Shown here: in pieces, positions 46,451 to 53,699 of the stretch
How the letters are laid out: the number at the start of each line of letters is the position of its first letter
Position numbering within the stretch: the stretch's first letter is position 1
Assembly (NCBI GenBank): GCA_034667465.1
Contig: JAXDJV010000025.1
Coordinates: forward strand, 186,001-250,000
Reading direction: 5' to 3'
Length of the DNA stretch: 64,000 nucleotides
Source of the DNA: JAOBAU01 sp034667465
GTDB lineage: Bacteria; Acidobacteriota; Thermoanaerobaculia; Gp7-AA8
Program-made: the position numbers and the translations under genes
The notes under the pieces: generated by a model
The model's database searches: none
What the model saw: only the letters and a program-made list of their open reading frames with translations
Told to the model about the DNA's origin: nothing

Positions 46451-47463
46451 CAGTTCAGCTCCTCGTCGCGTTCGATGGCGTGCTGCAGCTCGACGTTCGA
46501 AACGGTCGCCGTTCCCATTTTCATGACGACGATGCCGCCCGCGTAGTTGGCGAGCTTCGCCGCTTCGAGATACGAGCCGCCCGCGGCGAGTGCGAGCGTG
46601 AACGTTGCGATGACAGTGTCGCCGGCGCCGGTGACGTCCGCGACCTGATCGGTACCGTAAACCGGAATGAAGATCGGCTCTTTGCGTCCGCGCTCGTACA
46701 GCGCCATGCCGCGACTGCCACGCGTGATCAGCAGCGCTTCGCAATCGAGACTCTGCTGCAGGATCTCCGCGACTTCGACGATGTTGCCGTCGCCGTTGCC
46801 GTAGAGCGAAACGCCGGCGGCATTCGCTGCTTCCTCTTCGTTCGGCGTCGCTGCGGTGACGTCGGGAAATCGCAGCAGGCTGTATCGCGAATCGAGCGTG
46901 ACCGGCTTGCCGCGCGAGAAACCACTGAGGTTCGCGGCGAGTGCCGGCGTGACGGCGCCGTATCCGTAATCGCTGATCAGCGCCGCGTGCGCGATCGACA
47001 TCTGATCGCGGAGCAGCCACGCGAACTGGCCGGCCTCTTCCTCCGTGATCGTCACTTCATCTTCGATGTCGTAGCGAACGATCTGCTGTCGCGTCGAGTG
47101 CGGCATTCCGCCGAGGATGCGGACTTTGGTGGGCGTGCGATAGCGATCGACGCGCAGGATTCCGCTGCAGTCGATCCCTGCGCTCGTCAACTGCGCGATC
47201 AGCTCATCGCTGACGGAATCGCGTCCGAGAACCGAGACCGGAATCGGCAGACCGCCGAGCGAGAGAATGTTGTTGATGGCGTTGCCGCCACCGCCCAGCA
47301 GCACATCGTCGCGATACTGCCGCAAAATGAGCACCGGCGCCTCGCGCGAGATCCGCTTCGGCGTGCCGTAGATGAAGCGGTCTGCCACGATGTCGCCGTA
47401 AACGACGACCAGCTTTCCCTTCATCGCTTCCGTCAGTTGCAGCAGGCGGTTGCGATCGAACAC
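46450..47463 (-). CDS. PfkB-family sugar kinase, HldE kinase domain (RfaE1 type)
   Basis: 337 residues with a GTG start. Ribokinase-fold motifs: GGGGNAINNILSLGG at the N-terminus and DVTGAGDTVIATFTLAL with the catalytic Asp at the C-terminus, plus the HldE-typical VYGDIVADRFIYGTPKRIS. It phosphorylates heptose-7-phosphate at C1 in the HldE pathway. The cytidylyltransferase gene follows with a TGATG overlap, so the two are translationally coupled. Confidence 0.9.
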   Translation of the reverse strand: MFDRNRLLQLTEAMKGKLVVVYGDIVADRFIYGTPKRISREAPVLILRQYRDDVLLGGGGNAINNILSLGGLPIPVSVLGRDSVSDELIAQLTSAGIDCSGILRVDRYRTPTKVRILGGMPHSTRQQIVRYDIEDEVTITEEEAGQFAWLLRDQMSIAHAALISDYGYGAVTPALAANLSGFSRGKPVTLDSRYSLLRFPDVTAATPNEEEAANAAGVSLYGNGDGNIVEVAEILQQSLDCEALLITRGSRGMALYERGRKEPIFIPVYGTDQVADVTGAGDTVIATFTLALAAGGSYLEAAKLANYAGGIVVMKMGTATVSNVELQHAIERDEELN

Positions 47464-47484
47464 GCGCCGAAGGATACCTCACAG

Positions 47485-47661
47485 ATGCCGGGCAAATTGA
47501 TCGAAGGAGTCGACTTCTATTACGAGGGACCTTACATGGTCTTCACGGAGAAGTTCCTTCGCGATCGCGGCTATTGCTGCGAGAGCGGATGCAGGCATTG
47601 TCCGTGGGGGTTTCGCGCGGATGCGCGGAGCGATGTTCCGGATCTAAAGGATGAGGGATGA
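47485..47661 (+). CDS. Small Cys-rich DUF5522 protein
   Basis: 58 residues with ATG at 47485, divergent from the sugar kinase start. It has the DUF5522 pattern: FYYEGPYMVFTEKFLRDRGYC and CCESGCRHCPWG, four Cys and one His that probably bind a metal. The function is unknown. The final LKDEG and the TGA stop are made by a GGATGAG repeat array. Its mate cheW ends in the same repeat from the opposite side. Confidence 0.8.
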   Translation: MPGKLIEGVDFYYEGPYMVFTEKFLRDRGYCCESGCRHCPWGFRADARSDVPDLKDEG

Positions 47662-47720
47662 GGGATGAGGGATGAAGGATGAAAGAAAGCGAAGCCTTCA
47701 TCCCTCATCCTTCATCCTTT
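47646..47720. repeat. Inverted array of the heptamers GGATGAG/GGATGAA
   Basis: The left arm (47646-47686) is five tandem GGATGAG/GGATGAA units. The right arm (47696-47720) reads CTTCATCCCTCATCCTTCAT. It spans the convergent 3' ends of the DUF5522 gene and cheW, encoding KDEG-stop on both strands. The same repeat lies at 45894-45995. Confidence 0.9.
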
Positions 47721-48168
47721 CCAGCTCCTTCTTCTCATCTCCGCTCAACACATTCTCAATGTCGATGACGAGATAAATCTCCTCGGCATGCGGCACGACG
47801 GCGATCAGCAACTCGCCGCGCACGCCGCGCACGAGCGGCGGCGGAGGGAGCAGCGCATCGGAGCTGATCGTGATGATGCGGCGCACTTCGTCGACCTTCA
47901 CGCCGATCTTTCCCGCGCTCGTCAGCGTGATCAGAATCAGCGGCGACTCGGCGCGCTCGCTGTTCGGATAAAGACGCTCGCGCAGATCGACGACCGGGAT
48001 CACTTCGTTGCGAAGAATGATGATCCCTTCGATGAATGACGGCGCGGTCGGCACGGTTGTCGTGCCGCTGTACGGAATGATCTGGCGCACCGCCATGATG
48101 TCGAGCACGAACGTTTCCGGCCCGACGCGAAAGGTGATGAGTCGAAGTTCTTTTGACGACTCCGCCAT
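47698..48168 (-). CDS. CheW-family chemotaxis scaffold protein
   Basis: 156 residues. The CheW fold is recognisable: LRLITFRVGPETFVLDIMAVRQII, EGIIILRNEVIPVVDLRERL and GVKVDEVRRIITI. CheW links chemoreceptors to the CheA kinase. No cheA or cheY is in the window. The preceding MCP gene is 4 bp away on the same strand. The RMKDEG C-terminus is repeat-derived. Confidence 0.92.
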   Translation of the reverse strand: MAESSKELRLITFRVGPETFVLDIMAVRQIIPYSGTTTVPTAPSFIEGIIILRNEVIPVVDLRERLYPNSERAESPLILITLTSAGKIGVKVDEVRRIITISSDALLPPPPLVRGVRGELLIAVVPHAEEIYLVIDIENVLSGDEKKELERMKDEG

Positions 48169-48172
48169 GACG

Positions 48173-50269
48173 TCACGAGCGAACGCGGAACTGCCGGATC
48201 TCTTCGTCGAGACTGCGAATGGCGTCGTTGAGCAGGCCGATCGAATCGCTCATGTCGTTTGCCGATGAGCGGTTGCTGTCGGCGATGGAGCGGACCTGCT
48301 GCATCGTCGCGACGATCTTCTCGCTCTCCGCCGCCTGATTCGCCGCCACCTGGAAAATCTCGTGGATCATGTCGATCATCCGCTCGGCCGCGGACGAGAT
48401 CATCGTCGAGCCCGACTTCTGTTCGACCATCGCCTGACGAACGTACTTCGTCACCTCGCGCATCGACTCGACCGCTTTCATGATGTGGTCCGAGCCCTGC
48501 GCCTGCTGCTGCGTCGCGCCGCTGATCTGCCGCGTCATTTCCTGCAGACGATCGACGGCGCGCGTGACGGTCTCGCTCCCCTTGGCCTGTTCGCGCGTGG
48601 CGTTGGCGATCTCTTTTCCCATCCCCGACGCTTTCGTCGCGGAGTCGAGAATCTTGTTCAGCGCTTTCCCCGCTTCGTGTGAAAGCGAGACGCCGTCTTC
48701 GACGAGCCGCGAGCCGGCCGACATCGTTCGCAACGCGTTCGACACTTCTTCCTGCACGGAGCGGATGAGCGTTGCGATCTCGCGCGCCGACGATGCGGTG
48801 CGCTCCGACAGCTCGCGAATCTCCGCGGCGACGACCGAGAAGCCTTTCCCATATTCGCCGGCCTGCGCCGCGAGGATGGCGGCATTCAGCGCGAGGAGGT
48901 TCGTCTGTTCGGCGACGTCTTCAATGACGTTGAGAATCTTGCCGATGGCGGTGGAGCGATCGCCGAGGCGCGTGACGACGACGTTCGATTCGGCGACCGA
49001 CTGGCGGATCTGCTCCATCCCTTCGATCGTTTCGCGCACCGCGCGCATCCCCGATTCCGCGGCGTCGGCAACAGCCAGCGTCAGGTCGTACGACTTCGCG
49101 GCGTTCCCTTCGACCTGCGCAATCGACGCGCTCATCTCGACCATCGACGACGACGTGTCGGTCACGAAGTTCGTCAGGTAATCGACGTTCTGATCGACCT
49201 CGGAAATCGACGACACCATCTGCGTCGTCGCGGACGAAGTCTCTTCGACCGACTCGAACAACGTGTCGGTGTGGCGACTCACCTCTTCCATCGACGCGAC
49301 CATCTCGAGCATCGACGATGACGTTTCCTCCGACGACGCGGAAAGCGCTTCGACGTTGTCGGTGATCTTGCGAACGCCACCGTTCAGCTGATCGATCGAG
49401 TGATACGTCTCATCGATGATCGAGCGCTGTTCGTCGACGCGATCGATCACGGTACGCGAGCGGGAACCGACCGTTTCGACGACTGACTTCAACTGCGCCT
49501 GCGAGCGTCCGAGCTTCGTCACGGTCCGCTCGAGATTCGCAGCCATCATGTTGAACGTCTCGGCGAGACTGCCGATCTCGTCGGCCGACGTCACTTCCGT
49601 CCGCTGCGTCAGATCGCCCTCGGCGATGCTCTTGAACGAATCGACCATCCGCAGGATCGGACGGATGATGAGATTCGATGTCAGGAACGCGATTCCGATC
49701 GCGGCGAGCAGCGCCAGGAAAACGATCAGCAGGTTCGTGTTGCGCAGCGACGCCGCCGCTTTCTCCGCCTGCACTTCATTGACGAGCAGCCGGAAGTAGC
49801 CCTTCGGCTTCGCGCCGGTCGCCTGCGAATCGGTTTTCGTTTCGTAGAACGGCGTAATGAAGAGATGAAGCGTGCCGTGATCGCTCTTCAGCTCTTCGTT
49901 GTCGGCCGTCGTAATCCGATTGCCGAGTCCGGGCGGAACCTGCGGCTTGCTGCTGACGAGTCGCGCGCCGTCTGCGCCGACGAAGTCGACGTATTCGACC
50001 GACGGATTCTTCGCCACCTGCTCGACGATGCTTTTCAGATCGTCGGTCAAACCGAAGAGCACGTAGTACGCGGCCGTCGTCTCGACTGTCTTCGAGATCG
50101 CGTTGCCCTGCGCAACCGTCTGGTCGACGATCACGCTGCGCACTTTGTACTGCTCGAAGAAGACGATCGCGAACGCGATCAACAGTGTCTGCAGTGCGAA
50201 TGCAGCGATGAATTTTGGACGTAATCCGAGTCGGATCAGCGACATGCCTTGCGATTTCGTGGAGGCCAT
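48173..50269 (-). CDS. Methyl-accepting chemotaxis protein
   Basis: 698 residues from the ATG at 50269; an alternative ATG lies at 50245. There are membrane helices near residues 19-40 (FIAAFALQTLLIAFAIVFFE) and about 190-212. The ligand-sensing part between them is a ~140-residue periplasmic domain, followed by a HAMP linker. The signalling hairpin contains DVAEQTNLLALNAAILAAQA and EYGKGFSVVAAEIR. It should signal through the adjacent CheW (4-bp gap). An FHA gene is divergent from it 34 bp away. Confidence 0.93.
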   Translation of the reverse strand: MASTKSQGMSLIRLGLRPKFIAAFALQTLLIAFAIVFFEQYKVRSVIVDQTVAQGNAISKTVETTAAYYVLFGLTDDLKSIVEQVAKNPSVEYVDFVGADGARLVSSKPQVPPGLGNRITTADNEELKSDHGTLHLFITPFYETKTDSQATGAKPKGYFRLLVNEVQAEKAAASLRNTNLLIVFLALLAAIGIAFLTSNLIIRPILRMVDSFKSIAEGDLTQRTEVTSADEIGSLAETFNMMAANLERTVTKLGRSQAQLKSVVETVGSRSRTVIDRVDEQRSIIDETYHSIDQLNGGVRKITDNVEALSASSEETSSSMLEMVASMEEVSRHTDTLFESVEETSSATTQMVSSISEVDQNVDYLTNFVTDTSSSMVEMSASIAQVEGNAAKSYDLTLAVADAAESGMRAVRETIEGMEQIRQSVAESNVVVTRLGDRSTAIGKILNVIEDVAEQTNLLALNAAILAAQAGEYGKGFSVVAAEIRELSERTASSAREIATLIRSVQEEVSNALRTMSAGSRLVEDGVSLSHEAGKALNKILDSATKASGMGKEIANATREQAKGSETVTRAVDRLQEMTRQISGATQQQAQGSDHIMKAVESMREVTKYVRQAMVEQKSGSTMISSAAERMIDMIHEIFQVAANQAAESEKIVATMQQVRSIADSNRSSANDMSDSIGLLNDAIRSLDEEIRQFRVRS

Positions 50270-50303
50270 ACGGACAGGCGAGAGTGTAGCGTATGATCGC
50301 CGC

Positions 50304-51254
50304 GTGCCCGTCATTCGGTGCCAAAAGTGCGGCCAGTCGTACGACGTGCCGGGTGTGATCGCTGTACGGCTTCCGAACGCGATCGCGACGTGCGTCACCT
50401 GCGGTGAATGGCTTTCCGGCAACAAGGCCGCCCTCCTCGCACGCCTGCTGAACCCGCAGGACATCAAAGAGATCGACCTCACTCCGTACAGGATCGACGG
50501 CGATGGTTCGTCGATCGAAGAAGCGTCTTCGCCGAGCGCCGCGGAGCTGCCGCCGGGCGATCCGCGCTCGCTTCGGATCAACGCGCGCGGCACGAAGGAA
50601 TCGCTCAATCGCGTCTTCACGATCGGCGAGCACACGCTGTGGATCGGACGAAAAGGGTGTCACGTCGAGCTCGATGAAGCAGAGCTGTCGCTGAAGCACT
50701 GCTCGATCTCGCTGCGCGGCGATCAGCTGGTCGTGCGCGACGCCGATTCGCACATGGGAACGTTTCTCGACGGACAGCAGATCACCGAAGCGGTGATCGG
50801 CGATGGCGTGCACATATTGCGAGTTGGTTCGGCGATCGTCAGCCTCGAGCCGACGTCCGACATGGGCGCGTACGTCGAGCCGATTCGTGATGGCGGCTTC
50901 GCAACCATCGACGAATCGGCCGTCTTCAGGAAAATCCAGGAACGCGAAGTGGCCGCGGTGCCGTCCGAGCGCGCGGTGCTCGTCTGCGTCGATGGTCCGC
51001 TGAACGGACAGGAGTTCGAGATTCCGCCGGGCGGTCTGGTCGTCGGTCGCGAAGGACACGTGCGCGTTCCCGATGAGTTCCTGTCGCGCCGGCACTTCGA
51101 AGTCGTCCCCGACACCGAAGGAATCATCCGCGTCCGCGACCTCGGCAGCAGAAACGGAACGTTCCTCAACTCGCTGCCGGCGCGCGATACGAAGGTGCAC
51201 GCCGGCGATGAGATTCGCGCCGGCAACAACCGCTTTCGCATCGAACATCGCTAA
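50304..51254 (+). CDS. Double FHA-domain protein with N-terminal zinc ribbon
   Basis: 316 residues with a GTG start at 50304. The N-terminus is an MJ0042-like zinc ribbon (CQKCGQSY ... CVTCGEW). The first FHA domain is about 95-190 (TLWIGRKGCHVELDE) and the second about 240-316 (LVVGREGHVRVPDEFLSRRHFE, LGSRNGTFLN, with the full Gly-Arg/Ser-His/Asn signature). FHA domains bind phosphothreonine, so it could read Ser/Thr kinase signals such as those from the kinase at 3 kb. The partner is unknown. It is divergent from the MCP. Confidence 0.88.
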   Translation: MPVIRCQKCGQSYDVPGVIAVRLPNAIATCVTCGEWLSGNKAALLARLLNPQDIKEIDLTPYRIDGDGSSIEEASSPSAAELPPGDPRSLRINARGTKESLNRVFTIGEHTLWIGRKGCHVELDEAELSLKHCSISLRGDQLVVRDADSHMGTFLDGQQITEAVIGDGVHILRVGSAIVSLEPTSDMGAYVEPIRDGGFATIDESAVFRKIQEREVAAVPSERAVLVCVDGPLNGQEFEIPPGGLVVGREGHVRVPDEFLSRRHFEVVPDTEGIIRVRDLGSRNGTFLNSLPARDTKVHAGDEIRAGNNRFRIEHR

Positions 51255-51328
51255 ACCCACCAAAATCAAGTACTAGCGTTTCGATCGACCGCCCCGCTAC
51301 AATCCGCGGCTCAACCCGGGAGCAAGTC

Positions 51329-52168
51329 ATGAGTAACGTCGATTCCGCTGCTGCGCGGATTCTCGGCCCCCTCTCCGCGCTGCTTCACAAGCCCCTGACG
51401 ATCACCGACGCTTCTTCACCCGCCGATGGAGGAACGTCAATTCATCTGCCGTCTTCGCAGGTCATGCTGCGAAGTGAAGACGGTCGTCCATTCACGGACG
51501 TCGAACGTGAGTTTGTGCACACGGTGTTCGAGCTGATTCGCACCGGCGCCGAATGCGATGTGCGCATTCGCGATCTCGAACAGCGAATGCAGAAACTGCG
51601 TCACGAGAATCTCGACCTGATCGTGCAGAACCGCGTGCTGTCCGAAGTATCGTCACGCGATTCGCTGACCGGTCTTTACAACCGCTGGTACGTGGTCGAA
51701 AAGATCGACGTCGAGCTGAATCGCTCGGTGCGTCACGGCTCACCGATGTCCGTGCTGATGCTTGACATCGACCACTTCAAACGGATCAACGATTCGTTCG
51801 GACATACAGCCGGCGATGAAGTGCTTCGCAGCGTCGGCCAGGTGCTGCGCGAAAGCTGCCGCGTCTACGACGTGCCCGGACGATACGGCGGCGAAGAGTT
51901 CTGCATCGTGCTGCCGGAAACGCGCGTCGGCAACACGACGACGGTGGCGGAACGGATTCGCAGGCGACTCGCCGCGGCCACGATGCCGGTCGGATCGACG
52001 TCGGTGACCGTGACCGCATCGATCGGAATCGCCGGCATGGACTGCGTCCCGGAAGAAGGAGTGCTCAGCTCGGGAGATCTCATCGACCGCGCCGATCGCG
52101 CCCTCTACTCCGCCAAGCATCGCGGAAGAAATCGCATCGAAATGTGGGACGCGGAACTGAGTCATTGA
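51329..52168 (+). CDS. GGDEF diguanylate cyclase
   Basis: 279 residues, with GGGAGCAAG upstream of the ATG. A coiled coil (IRDLEQRMQKLRHENLDLIVQN) leads to a GGDEF domain with the active-site RYGGEEF and an inhibitory I-site RVYD five residues before it. It makes cyclic di-GMP. The N-terminal ~80 residues may be a dimerisation or sensing part, and no membrane helix is seen. It may feed the PilB-type motor or motility system through c-di-GMP. Confidence 0.94.
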   Translation: MSNVDSAAARILGPLSALLHKPLTITDASSPADGGTSIHLPSSQVMLRSEDGRPFTDVEREFVHTVFELIRTGAECDVRIRDLEQRMQKLRHENLDLIVQNRVLSEVSSRDSLTGLYNRWYVVEKIDVELNRSVRHGSPMSVLMLDIDHFKRINDSFGHTAGDEVLRSVGQVLRESCRVYDVPGRYGGEEFCIVLPETRVGNTTTVAERIRRRLAAATMPVGSTSVTVTASIGIAGMDCVPEEGVLSSGDLIDRADRALYSAKHRGRNRIEMWDAELSH

Positions 52169-52185
52169 CGTTACCGTAGTCCGAC

Positions 52186-52413
52186 ATGAGCTCGACACGC
52201 CGCACCCGACTCGACCACTTCATCGAGCAAAACCGCATTCCCCCGCCCGCCCTCGCGGAAAGCGCGGGTGTTCCCGCGGACACGCTCGACCAACTCCGCC
52301 GCGAAGACTGCGACCCGACGCTGACCGTGATGCGAGACCTGCTGAACGCGTGCAGGCGAATCACGGGGCGGAAGGTGGAGATGACAGAGATTTTCGATCT
52401 CGGCGAGGAGTGA
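52186..52413 (+). CDS. Small HTH-like protein
   Basis: 75 residues, 17 bp after the diguanylate cyclase gene. The segment RLDHFIEQNRIPPPALAESAGV then LRREDCDPTLTVMRDLLNAC has the helix pattern of a Cro/XRE-type fold. The sequence is too short for a confident match. It may regulate the lexA genes downstream. Confidence 0.65.
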   Translation: MSSTRRTRLDHFIEQNRIPPPALAESAGVPADTLDQLRREDCDPTLTVMRDLLNACRRITGRKVEMTEIFDLGEE

Positions 52414-52540
52414 GCTACGGCTTCGGCCGACACACTCTGCAGCGGCCGCAACGGCTGGCGACGACCGATCACCGCGACGTCTGTCCGCCGCTGATCGAGA
52501 CCTCCCACCTCTCTTTCGCCCTTTTTTTCTAAACTTACGC

Positions 52541-52569
52541 TTGACTTCCGCCTCTTCACCGCCCATATT
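52541..52569 (+). promoter_or_regulatory. Likely lexA promoter
   Basis: TTGACT (52541-52546) and CATATT (52564-52569) are separated by 17 bp, upstream of the lexA ATG (52587). A known LexA-operator consensus for this group was not identified by eye. Confidence 0.5.
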
Positions 52570-52586
52570 AATTGAGCGAGGCGAAA

Positions 52587-53201
52587 ATGAAGTATTTGAC
52601 GGAACGACAGCGCGACATCCTCGAATTCATCCGCGGATTTCAAAAAGAGCATGGCGTTGCACCGACGCACCGCGAGATTTGCGATCACTTCGGCTTCTCT
52701 TCGTACGGCACGGTTTACAAGCATCTTTCGCTGCTCGAGAAGAAAGGGCTGATCCGCCGCGACTGGAATCAGAAGCGGGGCGTCGAGCTCGTCGAGAAGC
52801 CGGCGGCTGAAGCGTCGCAGCGAGGCGTTCGCGAGTTGCCGCTGTTCGGCTACATTGCGGCCGGCCGTCCGATCGACGTCGACGTCTCGGACGAGATGAT
52901 CAGCGTTCCGGAACAGCTCACGACTCGCGGCGACAACTATGTGCTGAAAGTACGTGGCGACTCGATGATCGACGACGGCATCTTCGACGGCGATCTCGTC
53001 GTCATCGCTCGCCGCGAGCGCGCCGACAACGGCGAAATGGTCGTGGCAAGCATCAACGGTGAAGTAACTCTGAAGCGCTTCTACTTCGAAGGGGAGCGCA
53101 TTCGACTGCAACCTGCCAATTCGATGATGAATCCGATCTTCGCTCCATCGCGAGACGTCGCGGTGCAGGGCGTGGTCGTCGGACTCATGCGGCGATTCTG
53201 A
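52587..53201 (+). CDS. lexA: LexA SOS repressor
   Basis: 204 residues from the ATG at 52587 with GCGAGG upstream. The N-terminal winged helix (TERQRDILEFIRGFQKEHG, THREICDHFGFSS) binds DNA. The S24 peptidase domain keeps the Ala-Gly cleavage site (IAAGRP), the nucleophile Ser (RGDSMID) and the general-base Lys (VTLKRFY). RecA filaments trigger self-cleavage and derepress DNA-repair genes. An XRE gene follows by 20 bp. Confidence 0.97.
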   Translation: MKYLTERQRDILEFIRGFQKEHGVAPTHREICDHFGFSSYGTVYKHLSLLEKKGLIRRDWNQKRGVELVEKPAAEASQRGVRELPLFGYIAAGRPIDVDVSDEMISVPEQLTTRGDNYVLKVRGDSMIDDGIFDGDLVVIARRERADNGEMVVASINGEVTLKRFYFEGERIRLQPANSMMNPIFAPSRDVAVQGVVVGLMRRF

Positions 53202-53221
53202 TGAAAGGAAAGTGAGGCGTT

Positions 53222-53644
53222 ATGGATCTCGTACTGAAATTGCGTGAAATCCGCCGGCTCCGTGGTCTGAGCCAGAAAGACGTGGCTCGTATGTCCGGCG
53301 TCGGTGAAAAAACGATCAGCTCCTTCGAGACCGGCGAGCGAATCGATTCGCTGAAGCTCTCGCAGCTGAAGAACCTGCTCGCGGTCTACGGTTTGACCGA
53401 AGGCGACTTCTTCGGCGGCACGATCGAAAAGCAGATCGCGCCGTGGGAAGTCGACGAAGACGAGTTGGCGACCAGTCGTGTCGTCGACGAGCTCCGTACG
53501 CTTCCGAAGCCGGTGCAGAAGAATCTGCTGGAGAAGTTCCACCTGATGATCGAGACCGCCGCCGACGTGCCGGCGCTCAAAGACAAACGACCCGACTATC
53601 TCCGCCACAGTGCCGAGTGGCAGATGCTCACTTCGCGCAACTGA
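53222..53644 (+). CDS. XRE-family HTH regulator
   Basis: 140 residues. The HTH is KLREIRRLRGLSQKDVARMSGVGEKTISSFETGERI (about 6-41). The C-terminal half is a helical effector or dimerisation region (about 80-140, with VDELRTLPKPVQKNLLEKFH) of unknown type. It lies 20 bp after lexA with a good AGGAAAG site, suggesting co-regulation with the SOS response. A possible antirepressor or second DNA-binding partner of LexA. Confidence 0.85.
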   Translation: MDLVLKLREIRRLRGLSQKDVARMSGVGEKTISSFETGERIDSLKLSQLKNLLAVYGLTEGDFFGGTIEKQIAPWEVDEDELATSRVVDELRTLPKPVQKNLLEKFHLMIETAADVPALKDKRPDYLRHSAEWQMLTSRN

Positions 53645-53699
53645 TCGCGATTCGGAGGGAAGGGCGACGCTCTTCCCTCCGAGCGCGCGGCGGCGCGAG

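Noticed and set aside
45894..47720. CRISPR-like array from the repeated heptamers
   Set aside because: The unit is 7 bp, without spacers, and arranged as inverted tandem arms, unlike CRISPR repeats.
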